From Streptomyces sp. F001 (GTDB lineage Bacteria; Actinomycetota; Actinomycetes; Streptomycetales; Streptomycetaceae): a DNA stretch of 64,000 nucleotides. The translations under genes were made by a program, and so were the position numbers. The notes beneath the pieces were generated by a model. It saw only the letters and a list, made by a program, of their open reading frames with translations. It was not told the DNA's origin and ran no database searches. The DNA lies in contig NZ_QZWF01000002.1 of the NCBI RefSeq assembly GCF_004187715.1, positions 806,001 to 870,000 of the forward strand, given 5' to 3'. Shown here piece by piece: positions 1 to 9,067 of the stretch. Numbering within the stretch: the first letter of the stretch is position 1; each line of letters starts with the position of its first letter.

Positions 1-669
1 AACCTGACGGACAGGCAGGCTCTACACGCCGTCCTATCGGATCCCCAGAGCCGCTATCTTGCCAAGCACCTGTGCTATGTGCTGGTGATCCAGGGGATCG
101 ACACCTACATCCTGCGTCCACGTGATCCCGCAGACTACGGCGTGCTCGTGGACGCGATCGGTCCGTCACCGCAGGCAAATGATCTCCACGTGGTAGTCGG
201 ACTACGAGGCCCCCTCGCCCCGCCCGACTTCTGCAACGGTCTCATGCTTCCCCTAGTGGCGTTCGATCAGATATACGCCTTCGATGCCGACTCACTCGTC
301 GCGGGTCTGCCCAAACCGGATGACCTCGACGAGGAGTCGTTCCGGTCAGCCTCTCGGGAGCTCTTCGACCGGGTGATGCAGATCACCGACAACGCTGGCT
401 CGTCCGACGAGCACCGTGCCCTCAACTACTGCGCGGTGCGATACGCGCAGATATACACGAATACTGCTCATGCCTTCGCATCGGGGCGTTCCCTCACAGC
501 CATTGAGACGCGGCCGTCGCGGCTCAGCGGTAGCAGGAGCATTCAAGACGTGGTGTTCTCCTATACCAACCGGACGACCGACGTGACAGAGAAGTGCTTC
601 GTTCGGGTCGATGTGACGGAAGAGTTTCCCTTCCTCGTCACAAAGCTGTCTCCGTACTACGACCGGTGA
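1..669 (+). CDS. PatG-type C-terminal domain protein (5' end outside window)
   Basis: The reading frame is open from the first base, so this is the 3' part of a longer gene. The last ~220 residues resemble the C-terminal domain found behind the subtilisin-like protease in PatA/PatG-family cyanobactin maturation proteins: an HLCYVLVIQGIDTYIL opening, RGPLAPPDFCNGL, DEHRALNYCAVRY, and the ending DVTEEFPFLVTKLSPYYDR. In that family the protease processes ribosomal precursor peptides; the role of this C-terminal domain is not known to me. Whether a protease domain lies upstream cannot be seen here. The next gene starts 22 bases downstream with its own AGGAGG, so the two are probably co-transcribed. 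Family assignment is from remembered motifs. Confidence 0.7.
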   Translation, partial: NLTDRQALHAVLSDPQSRYLAKHLCYVLVIQGIDTYILRPRDPADYGVLVDAIGPSPQANDLHVVVGLRGPLAPPDFCNGLMLPLVAFDQIYAFDADSLVAGLPKPDDLDEESFRSASRELFDRVMQITDNAGSSDEHRALNYCAVRYAQIYTNTAHAFASGRSLTAIETRPSRLSGSRSIQDVVFSYTNRTTDVTEKCFVRVDVTEEFPFLVTKLSPYYDR

Positions 670-691
670 CGGCAGGAGGAGGTCGGCCAAC

Positions 692-1588
692 ATGCCAGTC
701 CCGACCGCTACGGCGGAGGCCTCTCTGTACCGTACGAGTGGCGCATACCGGTCAGCCCCCGGCCGGGTGCGATCCCGCACGAACACAAACATCGCACCGG
801 CCGGCAGCTGCTATAGCGACTGCATAGCGACCTGCGACTACGAAATGACCAGCTACGAATGTAAAAAGTTTTGCCAGCAGCAGTGCAGCGGGCCTCCGTC
901 GCCTCCGCCCTGTAACGGAGAATTGTGCATTACGGACTTCGGGCAGAGCCGCTGTTGCCCCTACGGGAGCACCTGCTGCTACGGCTACGAATACCCGTCA
1001 GCGCGCTCGGTCATCGGCTGCTGTCCGCCCGGGAGGGAATGCTGCGGGGGCAAGTGCTGTGAACCTGGGCACACATGTTGTGCTCCGAGGGGGTTTGGTC
1101 CGAATAACTGCTGTCCACCCGGCCAGGAATGCTGCGACGGCGTGTGCTACACACCGGGCCCCGGGACCTCCTGCAAAGACGGAACTATTTGTACTCAGGG
1201 TCGCGTCAGCTGCGGCGGACGATGCTGTGAATCAGGGGAGGAATGCGTAGGTGGCAAGTGCTGCAAGCCGGGTCCCCCGTGCGGTGGCGGGCGATGCTGC
1301 GAGGGAGAGCAATGCATAGGGAACGTGTGCTGCCCGCAGGAACGTTCCACGACGGCCGGGTGCTGTCCCGCAGGACAGGTCGCCTGCAGAGTGCGCGTAT
1401 TCCCCCCGTCAGGGTCGGCCGCGGACTTCGAACCTGCACCGTACACCGAGGAGCGATGCTGCCCGCCAGGCTGGTCGTGCGTCTCTGACACACCCTGCCC
1501 CCAGGGCAAGTGCGCCAAAGGAACATGCTGTCCGCATGGGCAGCGGGCGAAGTTCGACGCCTCTTCAGGCGCGCTGTATTGTGTATAG
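692..1588 (+). CDS. Cysteine-rich CC-repeat protein (50 Cys in 298 aa)
   Basis: The protein has 298 residues, 50 of them cysteine (about 17%), mostly as CC pairs in repeats such as CCPPGRECCGGKCC, CCPPGQECCDGVC and CCESGEECVGGKCC. This granulin- or EB-module-like pattern normally means a disulfide-rich fold outside the cytoplasm. The first ~40 residues contain almost no Cys and are rich in Ala, Thr, Ser and Arg; I see no classical signal peptide. An AGGAGGAGG stretch (about 674-682) precedes the ATG. The gene follows the PatG-type gene after 22 bases and ends just before a strong hairpin, so the two look like one transcription unit. It could be a processed substrate or a secreted toxin-like or structural protein; function unknown. 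Confidence 0.8.
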   Translation: MPVPTATAEASLYRTSGAYRSAPGRVRSRTNTNIAPAGSCYSDCIATCDYEMTSYECKKFCQQQCSGPPSPPPCNGELCITDFGQSRCCPYGSTCCYGYEYPSARSVIGCCPPGRECCGGKCCEPGHTCCAPRGFGPNNCCPPGQECCDGVCYTPGPGTSCKDGTICTQGRVSCGGRCCESGEECVGGKCCKPGPPCGGGRCCEGEQCIGNVCCPQERSTTAGCCPAGQVACRVRVFPPSGSAADFEPAPYTEERCCPPGWSCVSDTPCPQGKCAKGTCCPHGQRAKFDASSGALYCV

Positions 1589-1598
1589 CAAAGACGTG

Positions 1599-1636
1599 AG
1601 TGAACGGCTCCGGGCTGAGATCCGGAGCCGTTCACT
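1599..1636. terminator. Hairpin terminator after the Cys-rich gene
   Basis: Perfect 15-bp inverted repeat (AGTGAACGGCTCCGG / CCGGAGCCGTTCACT) around an 8-base loop, starting 10 bases after the stop codon. There is no T-run, as is common in high-GC actinobacteria. It lies between the Cys-rich gene and the convergent small gene and could serve both. Confidence 0.75.
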
Positions 1637-1663
1637 GGGGCACATGGATAAGTTCCGTTGCCC

Positions 1664-2005
1664 TCATGGGTTGAATGCTTCTTCGACCTGATAGAAGACG
1701 TCGTAGTCGGAGCCGTCGCCTATCAGGTTGAAGGCCCGCTCTCCGTCATCAACCTGACTGGCGCTGACGAAAAAGCTACCGATGTGATCGTCACCGGAGC
1801 CGGAATCCCATTCCCATAGGCTGACCTTCGCTATGGTGTCGAAGGCCCGTGATTGGTTGACGATCTTTTCTTGGCCGGAATCGATCGCCGTGCCGCGCGG
1901 ACCACCGAAAACCAGGACCCCGTCAATCTTGATTTGGAGATCGTCCGCACCCGCACCGTCGGTCGTCTCGTTGCACTTAACCTTGTTGATGATCACGAAC
2001 GGCAC
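1664..2005 (-). CDS. Small beta-sandwich-like protein of unknown function
   Basis: About 113 residues from a GTG at 2005, chosen because AGGAAGGG lies 8 bases upstream; an ATG at 2041 would add 12 residues. The protein is acidic and beta-rich: a hydrophobic VPFVIINKVKC start, then DDLQIKIDGVLVF, KVSLWEWDSG and DDHIGSFFV. The alternating strands with Asp/Gly loops resemble C2-like or jelly-roll domains, but I cannot assign a named family. It is convergent with the Cys-rich gene. Codon bias fits a real gene. No signal peptide or membrane segment is visible. Confidence 0.6.
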   Translation of the reverse strand: MPFVIINKVKCNETTDGAGADDLQIKIDGVLVFGGPRGTAIDSGQEKIVNQSRAFDTIAKVSLWEWDSGSGDDHIGSFFVSASQVDDGERAFNLIGDGSDYDVFYQVEEAFNP

Positions 2006-2194
2006 GTCCGTCACCCTTCCTGAGAGAGCGCAACTACACATTTATAATCGCGCACGCATGCCGCGTGCGCAACCGGTCACACTGAATGAATCATTAACAT
2101 TTGATGCCTCAAAACGCTTCAAGGAGGGACGTACACTCAAAATCCCGAGTGATACCATGATGGAAAAGAAAACCTCCTTCGGAGGTGGAGACCA

Positions 2195-2404
2195 GTGTCT
2201 GACAGTGAAACACATCCGCCTAGCGAGACGAAGAAGCCGCTGAGGGTCCGGCTGCCCGCTTTCATTAACGACGAGATCGGTCTTGGTGACGTTATCAAGA
2301 AGGTCACCTACCACGCGAGGCTCCGCCCGTGCAACGGCTGCGAGCAGCGCGCTGCCATGCTGAACCGGTGGGTGATCTTCTCTGGCCGGAGAACTCCAGA
2401 TTGA
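2195..2404 (+). CDS. Small CxxC protein, 69 aa, unknown function
   Basis: A GTG start at 2195 is preceded by a strong ribosome-binding site (GGAGGTGG, 2181-2188). The 69-residue product has a polar N-terminus, then DEIGLGDVIKKVTY and RLRPCNGCEQRAAMLNRW. One CxxC pair sits in a basic, Ala-rich helix. Small proteins with the GLGDVIK...CxGCxxRAxxLNRW pattern are familiar to me as uncharacterised, possibly peptide-like gene products; no function is established. It could be a metal- or Fe-S-binding peptide, or a small modified peptide belonging to the adjacent PatG/Cys-rich group. The ISAs1-type element begins 125 bases downstream. Confidence 0.6.
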   Translation: MSDSETHPPSETKKPLRVRLPAFINDEIGLGDVIKKVTYHARLRPCNGCEQRAAMLNRWVIFSGRRTPD

Positions 2405-2528
2405 TGCCGGGAACGCCTAATCTAAAGCTTGTCCGTAAACGATCTCCGTACCTTCCGTGGCCAGTAACCCTGTCTGCTCCGGATTTGCGGCAGACTTCGG
2501 GCAACAGACACCCGAGAGGCTGGGGAGG

Positions 2529-3904
2529 CAGGGTCATTGCATGAAGCCGATTGATCCTTTTCATCCGGTGAGTCCGAGCGCGGTCAGGGGGCGCTTGTAG
2601 TCGCGTGCGGCGTGGCGGAGGGCGGCGGCGATGTTGGTGCGGCCGTCCTGACGGTGGAGGCCGATGGCGAGGTTGCGCAGGCTGGCCATGGTGCGGGGCA
2701 AGTGCGCGGTGCGGACCTTGGAGTCGTCCTCGCGGAAGGTCCGGTCCCGGACGTGGTGCAGGAGGTTCTCGATGCTCCAGTGACCGCGGATCCAGGCCGC
2801 GAGCTGTTCACCGGTGGCCTCGCCGGGCTTGAGGCTGGTGATCAGGCAGACACGCTCGATAGTGAGCTTGCCGGTGCCCGACTCGCGCCGCCAGCGCACG
2901 ACTTGGAGGGCTTGGGCCGCGCCCGGGTAGTCGAGATGGGCGAACGCGGCGGTCTTCAGCCGGCGGATCTCCATGCGGTGGTGGGCGCGGGTGCGCTGGT
3001 AGTGGTCCAGGGCGATGTCCCGCCACGGGAGTTGGCGGACGCGGGCGTAGAGCGTCGGATGGTTCTTCTTGACGATCGCGAGGTAGTGGGCACCACGTTC
3101 GCGCAGGTAGGTGGCGTGGTCGTGCTGGGTGTGCAGGGCGTCGGCGGTGACCACGGTGCCGGTCAGGTCCACGGTGTTGAGCAACGGGGCGAAAGCGGGG
3201 ATCTCGTTGCTCTTGTCGGCGACCTGCCGCTGGGCGAGCACGGCGCCGGTGTGCTCCATCGCCGCCAGCAGCGCGACGGCCTCCCGGCCCGCATGGCGCG
3301 AGCCGCGCAGCGTCTTGCCGTCCACCGCGATCGCCCGCAGCACTGGGCGCTTGCCGACAGTGTGCTCCGGCCGCCTGGCGCGGGCCGTAAGGAAAGCGCC
3401 GATCGCCTCATCCAGCACATCGCCGTCGAGTCGGGCGAGCAGGCGCCGGACGGTGGCCGGGTGCGGCACCGGCACGCCGCCGGTGAGCGGATCGGCCGCA
3501 AAGCCGCAGGCGCGCAGCACCCACTGCGGAGCGTCCGCGATCCACTCGCCGATCGCGGTCAGGGAGCGGGCGCCGGCCAGCACGCTCGCGGCCGACGCGC
3601 ACAGCAGCGCCACGAGCGGGTAGCGGCGGCCCCGGCGGTCGCGGGGATCTGGCAGCAGGCCGAGGAAGCCGCGCAGGCGGACAGCGTCGGCGACCGGAGC
3701 TGGGGCATCGGCGTGGGCCAGGTGCTCCAACGCTGCGGGCATAGGGGATGATGCAGGGGCAGGCACGGTCTCGCTCGGTGATCAATGGACTCGACACCCA
3801 CATGATCACCTGGGGTCGTGCCTGCGCTGCTTCACGTCCTCGCCAAGGGACATGACGTCACGTCACGCGCGAACCGGACCAATCCCGATCACGCAAAGAC
3901 CCTG
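2529..3904 (-). mobile_element. ISAs1-type insertion sequence
   Basis: A 1,376-bp element bounded by imperfect terminal inverted repeats: CAGGGTCATTGCATGA at the left end and, on the complement, CAGGGTCTTTGCGTGA at the right end (about 3889-3904). One transposase on the minus strand fills it. The bases outside the two ends do not match, so no target-site duplication is visible. That suggests a rearrangement or deletion at this site after insertion. The right end lies inside the 3' part of the protease/nuclease gene and truncates it. Confidence 0.75.
2561..3766 (-). CDS. ISAs1-family transposase
   Basis: 401 residues, the normal length for the family. Visible features are the N-terminal associated domain ([21 protein letters not shown]), the first catalytic Asp in [13 protein letters not shown], the second in [10 protein letters not shown], and the C-terminal [23 protein letters not shown] block with the catalytic Glu. 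All parts are present and in frame, so the enzyme could be active. It cuts and joins DNA at the ends of its own element. Start at 3766; an internal ATG at residue 9 is possible. Confidence 0.9.
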   Translation of the reverse strand: MPAPASSPMPAALEHLAHADAPAPVADAVRLRGFLGLLPDPRDRRGRRYPLVALLCASAASVLAGARSLTAIGEWIADAPQWVLRACGFAADPLTGGVPVPHPATVRRLLARLDGDVLDEAIGAFLTARARRPEHTVGKRPVLRAIAVDGKTLRGSRHAGREAVALLAAMEHTGAVLAQRQVADKSNEIPAFAPLLNTVDLTGTVVTADALHTQHDHATYLRERGAHYLAIVKKNHPTLYARVRQLPWRDIALDHYQRTRAHHRMEIRRLKTAAFAHLDYPGAAQALQVVRWRRESGTGKLTIERVCLITSLKPGEATGEQLAAWIRGHWSIENLLHHVRDRTFREDDSKVRTAHLPRTMASLRNLAIGLHRQDGRTNIAAALRHAARDYKRPLTALGLTG

Positions 3905-5051
3905 GGTGGGTCCGCGTCTGGATCTCGGACAGCTTGACCTGGAACACCCGGAACTCGTCCAGTTCGAGGGCTTCGGACACATCCAGGTTCTGCGTCAGCA
4001 GGAACGCCTTGCACTTGAGCTTGCCGTCCTCGGAGAAGACGAGCACCTTCCAGAACTCGCGCGGGAGTTTGACCCCCCGGAAGACACGGTCGTCCTCGTG
4101 GAAGATCGGGCCGCCGAACACGCTGACCTTGAGGTCATCGACACGGACATCCTCGAAGACCGCGTCTTCGAGGTGGCCCCAGATGCCGTTCCGCCCGCTC
4201 TGGTTGAAGTCGTCCATCTGCGGAGTGATGTTGGTGTAGAAGAACGAGTCCCTGTTGGCCTTCTTCGCCTCGGGCAGCGAGCCCCACACGACGTCGGCGC
4301 GGCGCGCGATATGGCCGCGGTCGAGCCGGTTGTTGCGTCCCTTGTACAGCTCGTTGCTGACCTGGGCGGCAGCCGGAAGGCGCGGGTCCTTGACGAAGCC
4401 GATGCCCTTCCGGTCGAGCTTCTTCAGGGTGCCGCCGTCGATGTTCCAGGCCACCCAGAAGGCGAAGCGCCGCGATGTGCTGAGGGCCAGCGAGAAGTGT
4501 GTGTAGGGGACCACCTCGGACCCGCTGAGCCGGACGGCATCCCCCTTGATCGACCGGTTGAGCTGCGGGGTGCCGATCGGTACCGCGAGGAAGCCCGGGT
4601 CGTACCCGGTCACGGCCTCCAGCGATTCGGGGTCCGGCGGTGCGAGGGTGATCTTCAGTTCGTCGAAGACCGCCTGGGGGAGGCAGGCCAGAGCGCGGTC
4701 CTCGGGGTCCCCGTCCCCCTCACCACCGAAGTGCAGACCGGCCATTACGTCCGTGGGCTTGCCGGAGCGGCTGGTGAACATCCAGACCGATCCGGAGTCG
4801 CCGGGCAGGCTGATCTCGTTGCCGTCCGCCGGACGCTTGGGGTCGGGGCCTATCTCGAAGCATTCGATCTCGCGCACTCCGACCGGCTCGTCGTAGTCGA
4901 TGCTGACGATGGCGAAGGGCCTGCTCACCACACCGTGCGTGACACCCGTGGTACGGCCGCTCTTGACGACCTTGTCGTCGATCTGCGGTTCGCCCAGCTT
5001 CGTCGGTGTGACATCGAGGTCGAGGATGTCCATGGCGAAATCACGATCCGT

Positions 5052-5925
5052 GAGCCCTTTCAGGGTGGCCACCGATCGGGTGACGGGCTGCGGGTGCGAA
5101 ACCGACAGGGCCCCGGTGCTGTTGAGGGAGGTGTTCGAAGTCTCAACTCATCAGCGCTGGAGCCCTGTTGGTTCCCCATCCTGCCGTACTCGACCTGCCG
5201 CACGCTCTCGTCGAGTGGCTCACGATGCTCATCGTCACCCGTGAGGGTGACCGCCGCTGCAAACTCCGTCCGTCCCAGCGTGCGCTGGTCGCTCTGGTCT
5301 ACCTGCGCAAGCACGAGCCCCTGGCACAGATCGCCGCGGCCTTCCAGATCTCGGTCGGCACGGCCCACGCCTACACCTCGGCCGCCGTCAGCCTGCTCGC
5401 CGAGCGGGCACCGGGCCTGCTGAAGGCCCTGCGCGAGGCGGACCCGGACTACGTGCTGGTCGACGGCACGCTCGCCGAGTGCGACCGGGTCGGCGACAGC
5501 CGCAGCGACTACTCCGCCAAGCACCGCCGGCACGGAGTGAACCTGCAGCTGGTGAGCGACCCGGACGGACGACTGCTGTGGATCTCCCCGGCCCTGCCCG
5601 GACGCACCCACGACCTGACCGCCGCCCGCACCCACCGGATCATCCGGATCTGCGAGCGCCAGGGCGTTCCGATCCTGGCCGACTGCGCCTGCATCGGGGC
5701 CGGTTCCTGGGTCACCACCCCACGACGGCGCCCTCCCGGAGGCGAGCTGACCCCGACCCAGCAGACCGTCAACCGAGCGCTGTCGCGGACCCGGGCAGCC
5801 GTCGAACGCGGACCGGCCCGCCTGAAGACCTGGAAGATCTTCCGCAAGGCGCGATGCAGCCCGAATCGAATGACGTCAATCGCCAAGGCCGTCCTCACCC
5901 TGGAGCGTCAACGCTGAAAGGGCTC
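5052..5925 (+). mobile_element. 874-bp IS5-group element, copy 1
   Basis: The terminal inverted repeats begin GAGCCCTTTCAG at both ends, and a CGT target duplication lies at 5049-5051 and 5926-5928. It is 874 bp long, the same as the copies at 7767-8640 and 13714-14587, and nearly identical to them. The 3-bp duplication points to the ISL2-like branch of IS5. It interrupts the protease/nuclease gene just after its catalytic Asp. Confidence 0.92.
5168..5917 (+). CDS. IS5-group transposase, copy 1
   Basis: 249 residues from a TTG start, chosen because an upstream in-frame stop leaves no other usual start codon and GGAG lies 6 bases before it. An N-terminal helix-turn-helix ([22 protein letters not shown]) precedes the DDE nuclease domain: first Asp in YVLVDGTL, second in PILADC, Glu in [11 protein letters not shown]. 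It differs from the other two copies at about two residues (IAAAF for IAEAF, CACIG for CAYIG). The second change lies right beside the second Asp and might affect activity. Confidence 0.9.
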   Translation: MVPHPAVLDLPHALVEWLTMLIVTREGDRRCKLRPSQRALVALVYLRKHEPLAQIAAAFQISVGTAHAYTSAAVSLLAERAPGLLKALREADPDYVLVDGTLAECDRVGDSRSDYSAKHRRHGVNLQLVSDPDGRLLWISPALPGRTHDLTAARTHRIIRICERQGVPILADCACIGAGSWVTTPRRRPPGGELTPTQQTVNRALSRTRAAVERGPARLKTWKIFRKARCSPNRMTSIAKAVLTLERQR

Positions 5926-6823
5926 CGTGACCGTCGACACCGCGCAGTCGCCGCCCCTGCCGAGGTGGGCGCGCTTGAGCCTGCCGAGACGGTTCAGTGC
6001 GATGCGGCTGTCGTCCTTCTTGCCGGGCTGCACGACCACGTCGCCGAGCTCGCCCTTCCGGCCGTTCAGCACGTGCCAGTTGCTCAGCACGCAGGGCGAG
6101 CCGTCGTTCCTGTCGAAGGCGATGCACCCGAAGGTGCCGGCGCTCACCTTGACGTTGCCGACGCTCACGCCGGGACGGGCCGGATCGACGCGCCGCTGAC
6201 GCTCCGGTGTCTCGCCCTCGTCCACCACGAGGAAGTGCGGCTTGTAGGAGCGCTGGACGACATCGGTCGGCACCTCGACGCCGCCGCCTATGTCGATGAC
6301 CTCGGGGATCTCGGCGGTCCTCAGTTCGTCCAGTTCCTCCGGCCGGACCTTTTTGTCGACCGTGAACTGAAGGACCAGTTCCTTGCCCGGTTTGCCGTTC
6401 TTCTCCTTGTACCCGATACCGATCGAGGACACATTCGGGTCGCTGAGGAACCCCGATCCCCGGCCACGGATGAACTGCTTGAGGTCGCTGATCAGCTTGT
6501 CCTGGCCGCTTGCGGAGGGCTGGGGATTGACGGACGCACGCTTCTTGGCGGCCATTGAAGGCTCCCTTCACGCATGGAATTCAGGCGTGAGAAGCCCTAC
6601 CGAAATCATGGGGATCCAGCGGTGGTTGAAACCGAAGCGAACGGCCTGGGCTTCCCGCTCTGTCGTGCACTTCCAGCATACGAGGCCCGAAAATGTACTG
6701 CCATGTACGGCACTGAAAACAGGCGAACATTCAACGATATTTGGTTGCATCGCCTACAACTCCGAACAAGTTTAGCGTGGTTCAGGAGGACAAGGCCGGC
6801 TACATGCGATGGGAGAAGTAGCC

Positions 6824-7696
6824 ATGGGCAGGGAGATCAATTACGCCTTTGAGACCCACAGGGCAGTCGCTGACAGCGGCCGCGCCGCGGAGCTCGCCGC
6901 GACCACGTCTCCGTTCCAGATCGAGGTGCGGTTCCTCGGAGGGCTGACGAGTAGTCAGAAGAGCGTCTTCGCCGAGGCCGCGGACCGTTGGACGCGCGTC
7001 ATCGTGGGAGACCTGGAGACCGCGATCATCAACGACCTCACCGGCAGGGTCGTGGTCGACGATCTCTTGATCGACGCCGAAGGCGTGCCGATCGACGGTG
7101 TGAACAACGTTCCCAACATTCTCGGGCAGGCCGGCCCGACGCGGTTCCGGAGGGACGACGCGGCCAGCGGAGCGGGACTTCCCGTGAAGGGGCGCATGAT
7201 GTTCGACAGCGCGGACCTGGCCCAGATGGAAGAAGAGGGCTCACTCCTCGACGTCATCACGCACGAGATGGGGCACGTACTGGGAATCGGAACCGTCTGG
7301 ACGGATTTCGGCTTCCTGAAGAACTTCCCCGGCCCGGACCCGACCTTCGTCGGCCCCGGCGCCATGAAGGAGTTCGGCAGGCTCACCGGAGAAGGGCCCA
7401 CCCCGGTGCCGGTCGCCAATGTCGGCGGCGCCGGAAGCGCGGGCGGCCACTGGCGTGAGAGCGTCTTCGACAACGAGTTGATGTCGCCGAACATCGATGG
7501 CAGCAACAACCCCCTGAGCCGGCTGACGGTGGCGAGCCTGGGGGACCTCGGATACACGGTCGATCTCGACGCCGCACAGGACTACGAGCTTCCGAATCTC
7601 CTCGAGATCGCACGCTCCGGCCGCGTCCCGACCGCGGTGCCGGAGCATGTGGTGCTCCCGACCATCCCGACCCGTATCCCAGCCGAGAGGCCCTGA
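6824..7696 (+). CDS. Leishmanolysin-like (M8-type) zinc metallopeptidase
   Basis: 290 residues from the ATG at 6824, which has GGGAGAAG 5 bases upstream; an ATG at 6809 is less well placed. The zinc-binding helix is VITHEMGHVLGIGTVW (HExxH). A further downstream His in GGHWRESVFDNELMSP matches the third-ligand position of M8 peptidases, followed by the Met-turn-like LMSP. I see no signal peptide, so secretion is not obvious. It is divergent from the protease/nuclease gene across a 268-bp gap that should hold both promoters. The 3' end is intact; IS copy 2 inserted 67 bp downstream. The neighbourhood of several peptidases may be functional or accidental. Confidence 0.75.
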   Translation: MGREINYAFETHRAVADSGRAAELAATTSPFQIEVRFLGGLTSSQKSVFAEAADRWTRVIVGDLETAIINDLTGRVVVDDLLIDAEGVPIDGVNNVPNILGQAGPTRFRRDDAASGAGLPVKGRMMFDSADLAQMEEEGSLLDVITHEMGHVLGIGTVWTDFGFLKNFPGPDPTFVGPGAMKEFGRLTGEGPTPVPVANVGGAGSAGGHWRESVFDNELMSPNIDGSNNPLSRLTVASLGDLGYTVDLDAAQDYELPNLLEIARSGRVPTAVPEHVVLPTIPTRIPAERP

Positions 7697-7766
7697 CGGA
7701 CCTGACGAGGTCGGCAGTACGGCCTCGGCGCGTTATCCGCGCACTGCTGAGCAGCTCGCTGACAGT

Positions 7767-8640
7767 GAGCCCTTTCAGCGTTGACGCTCCAGGGTGAGGA
7801 CGGCCTTGGCGATTGACGTCATTCGATTCGGGCTGCATCGCGCCTTGCGGAAGATCTTCCAGGTCTTCAGGCGGGCCGGGCCGCGCTCGACGGCTGCCCT
7901 GGTCCGCGACAGCGCTCGGTTGACGGTCTGCTGGGTCGGTGTCAGCTCGCCTCCGGGAGGGCGCCGTCGTGGGGTGGTGACCCAGGAACCGGCCCCGATG
8001 TAGGCGCAGTCGGCCAGGATCGGAACGCCCTGGCGCTCGCAGATCCGGATGATCCGGTGGGTGCGGGCGGCGGTCAGGTCGTGGGTGCGTCCGGGCAGGG
8101 CCGGGGAGATCCACAGCAGTCGTCCGTCCGGGTCGCTCACCAGCTGCAGGTTCACTCCGTGCCGGCGGTGCTTGGCGGAGTAGTCGCTGCGGCTGTCGCC
8201 GACCCGGTCGCACTCGGCGAGCGTGCCGTCGACCAGCACGTAGTCCGGGTCCGCCTCGCGCAGGGCCTTCAGCAGGCCCGGTGCCCGCTCGGCGAGCAGG
8301 CTGACGGCGGCCGAGGTGTAGGCGTGGGCCGTGCCGACCGAGATCTGGAAGGCCTCGGCGATCTGTGCCAGGGGCTCGTGCTTGCGCAGGTAGACCAGAG
8401 CGACCAGCGCACGCTGGGACGGACGGAGTTTGCAGCGGCGGTCACCCTCACGGGTGACGATGAGCATCGTGAGCCACTCGACGAGAGCGTGCGGCAGGTC
8501 GAGTACGGCAGGATGGGGAACCAACAGGGCTCCAGCGCTGATGAGTTGAGACTTCGAACACCTCCCTCAACAGCACCGGGGCCCTGTCGGTTTCGCACCC
8601 GCAGCCCGTCACCCGATCGGTGGCCACCCTGAAAGGGCTC
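7767..8640 (-). mobile_element. 874-bp IS5-group element, copy 2
   Basis: Same ends and length as copy 1, in reverse orientation, with an AGT target duplication at 7764-7766 and 8641-8643. Together with copy 3 (opposite orientation) it brackets about 5 kb containing glpF-glpK. Each copy has its own duplication, so they inserted separately. Confidence 0.92.
7775..8524 (-). CDS. IS5-group transposase, copy 2
   Basis: 249 residues from a TTG start, differing from copy 1 by an occasional residue (IAEAF and CAYIG here). The DDE residues and the N-terminal helix-turn-helix are intact. The element carries no passenger gene. Confidence 0.9.
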   Translation of the reverse strand: MVPHPAVLDLPHALVEWLTMLIVTREGDRRCKLRPSQRALVALVYLRKHEPLAQIAEAFQISVGTAHAYTSAAVSLLAERAPGLLKALREADPDYVLVDGTLAECDRVGDSRSDYSAKHRRHGVNLQLVSDPDGRLLWISPALPGRTHDLTAARTHRIIRICERQGVPILADCAYIGAGSWVTTPRRRPPGGELTPTQQTVNRALSRTRAAVERGPARLKTWKIFRKARCSPNRMTSIAKAVLTLERQR

Positions 8641-8643
8641 AGT

Positions 8644-9067
8644 GAGCTGCTCACCATGCCAATCGCTCGACCGGCACCGAAAGCCCATGCTCGGCTTGCA
8701 TGGCGGTCAGCGGGGCCAGGGCCGGGCCTCGGTCATCTCCTCGGCGGGACGGCGCAGACGCTATGTGCGGCGCGCTTCCGCCCGAGCGGCATAGAAGATC
8801 CGCAGGCAGGAACAGGGCCTGTCACGGTCATGGGTACCTCAGTCCTCGGGAGCGTCAGCTGGGCACAGTGACCGGCCGTGTGACCGTTCGTCCGAATGCC
8901 GTGGATGGGCTGCAGGGCCGGGGGTGCCGCGGACACGCGCTGCACGTCGGTGTCACCCGGCCGGCGCCATCCAGTGCAGCACCGTCGACGGCGATGTGGC
9001 AGCCCCTGCCGAGGGGGTCACTCGCCGTGGCTCCCTCAGTGCCGTGACCGCTCCTGGACTCAACGGC
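8644..9067. other. Gap with no recognisable gene
   Basis: About 420 bases between IS copy 2 and the MmyB-like pseudogene. No frame has both convincing codon bias and a recognisable motif. The upstream part of the regulator's promoter probably lies near its right end. Confidence 0.5.

Larger units (their letters stand above)
3858..6555 (-). pseudogene. Trypsin-like protease / NUC endonuclease fusion gene, split by an IS and 3'-truncated
   Basis: The 5' part (6555 to 5926) encodes a Nal1-like trypsin-fold segment with the catalytic His in VLSNWHVL and the Asp in GGDCAVS. The 3' part (5051 to 3858) carries the catalytic Ser in LPGDSGSVW, followed by a DNA/RNA non-specific endonuclease domain with LDRGHIARR and TNITPQ. 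Removing the 874-bp element plus one copy of its CGT duplication joins AVSTVT to DRDFAMD in frame, giving about 606 residues. The 3' end is also damaged: after IQTRTH the frame runs into the ISAs1-type terminal repeat and picks up about 14 foreign residues. Protease-nuclease fusions of this kind suggest a conflict or defence effector (inference). The start ATG has GAAGGGAG 6 bases upstream. Confidence 0.85.

Noticed and set aside
2612..3751. A 379-aa plus-strand frame inside the ISAs1-type element
   Set aside because: It is antisense to a complete transposase with catalytic motifs; there is no ribosome-binding site or known domain.
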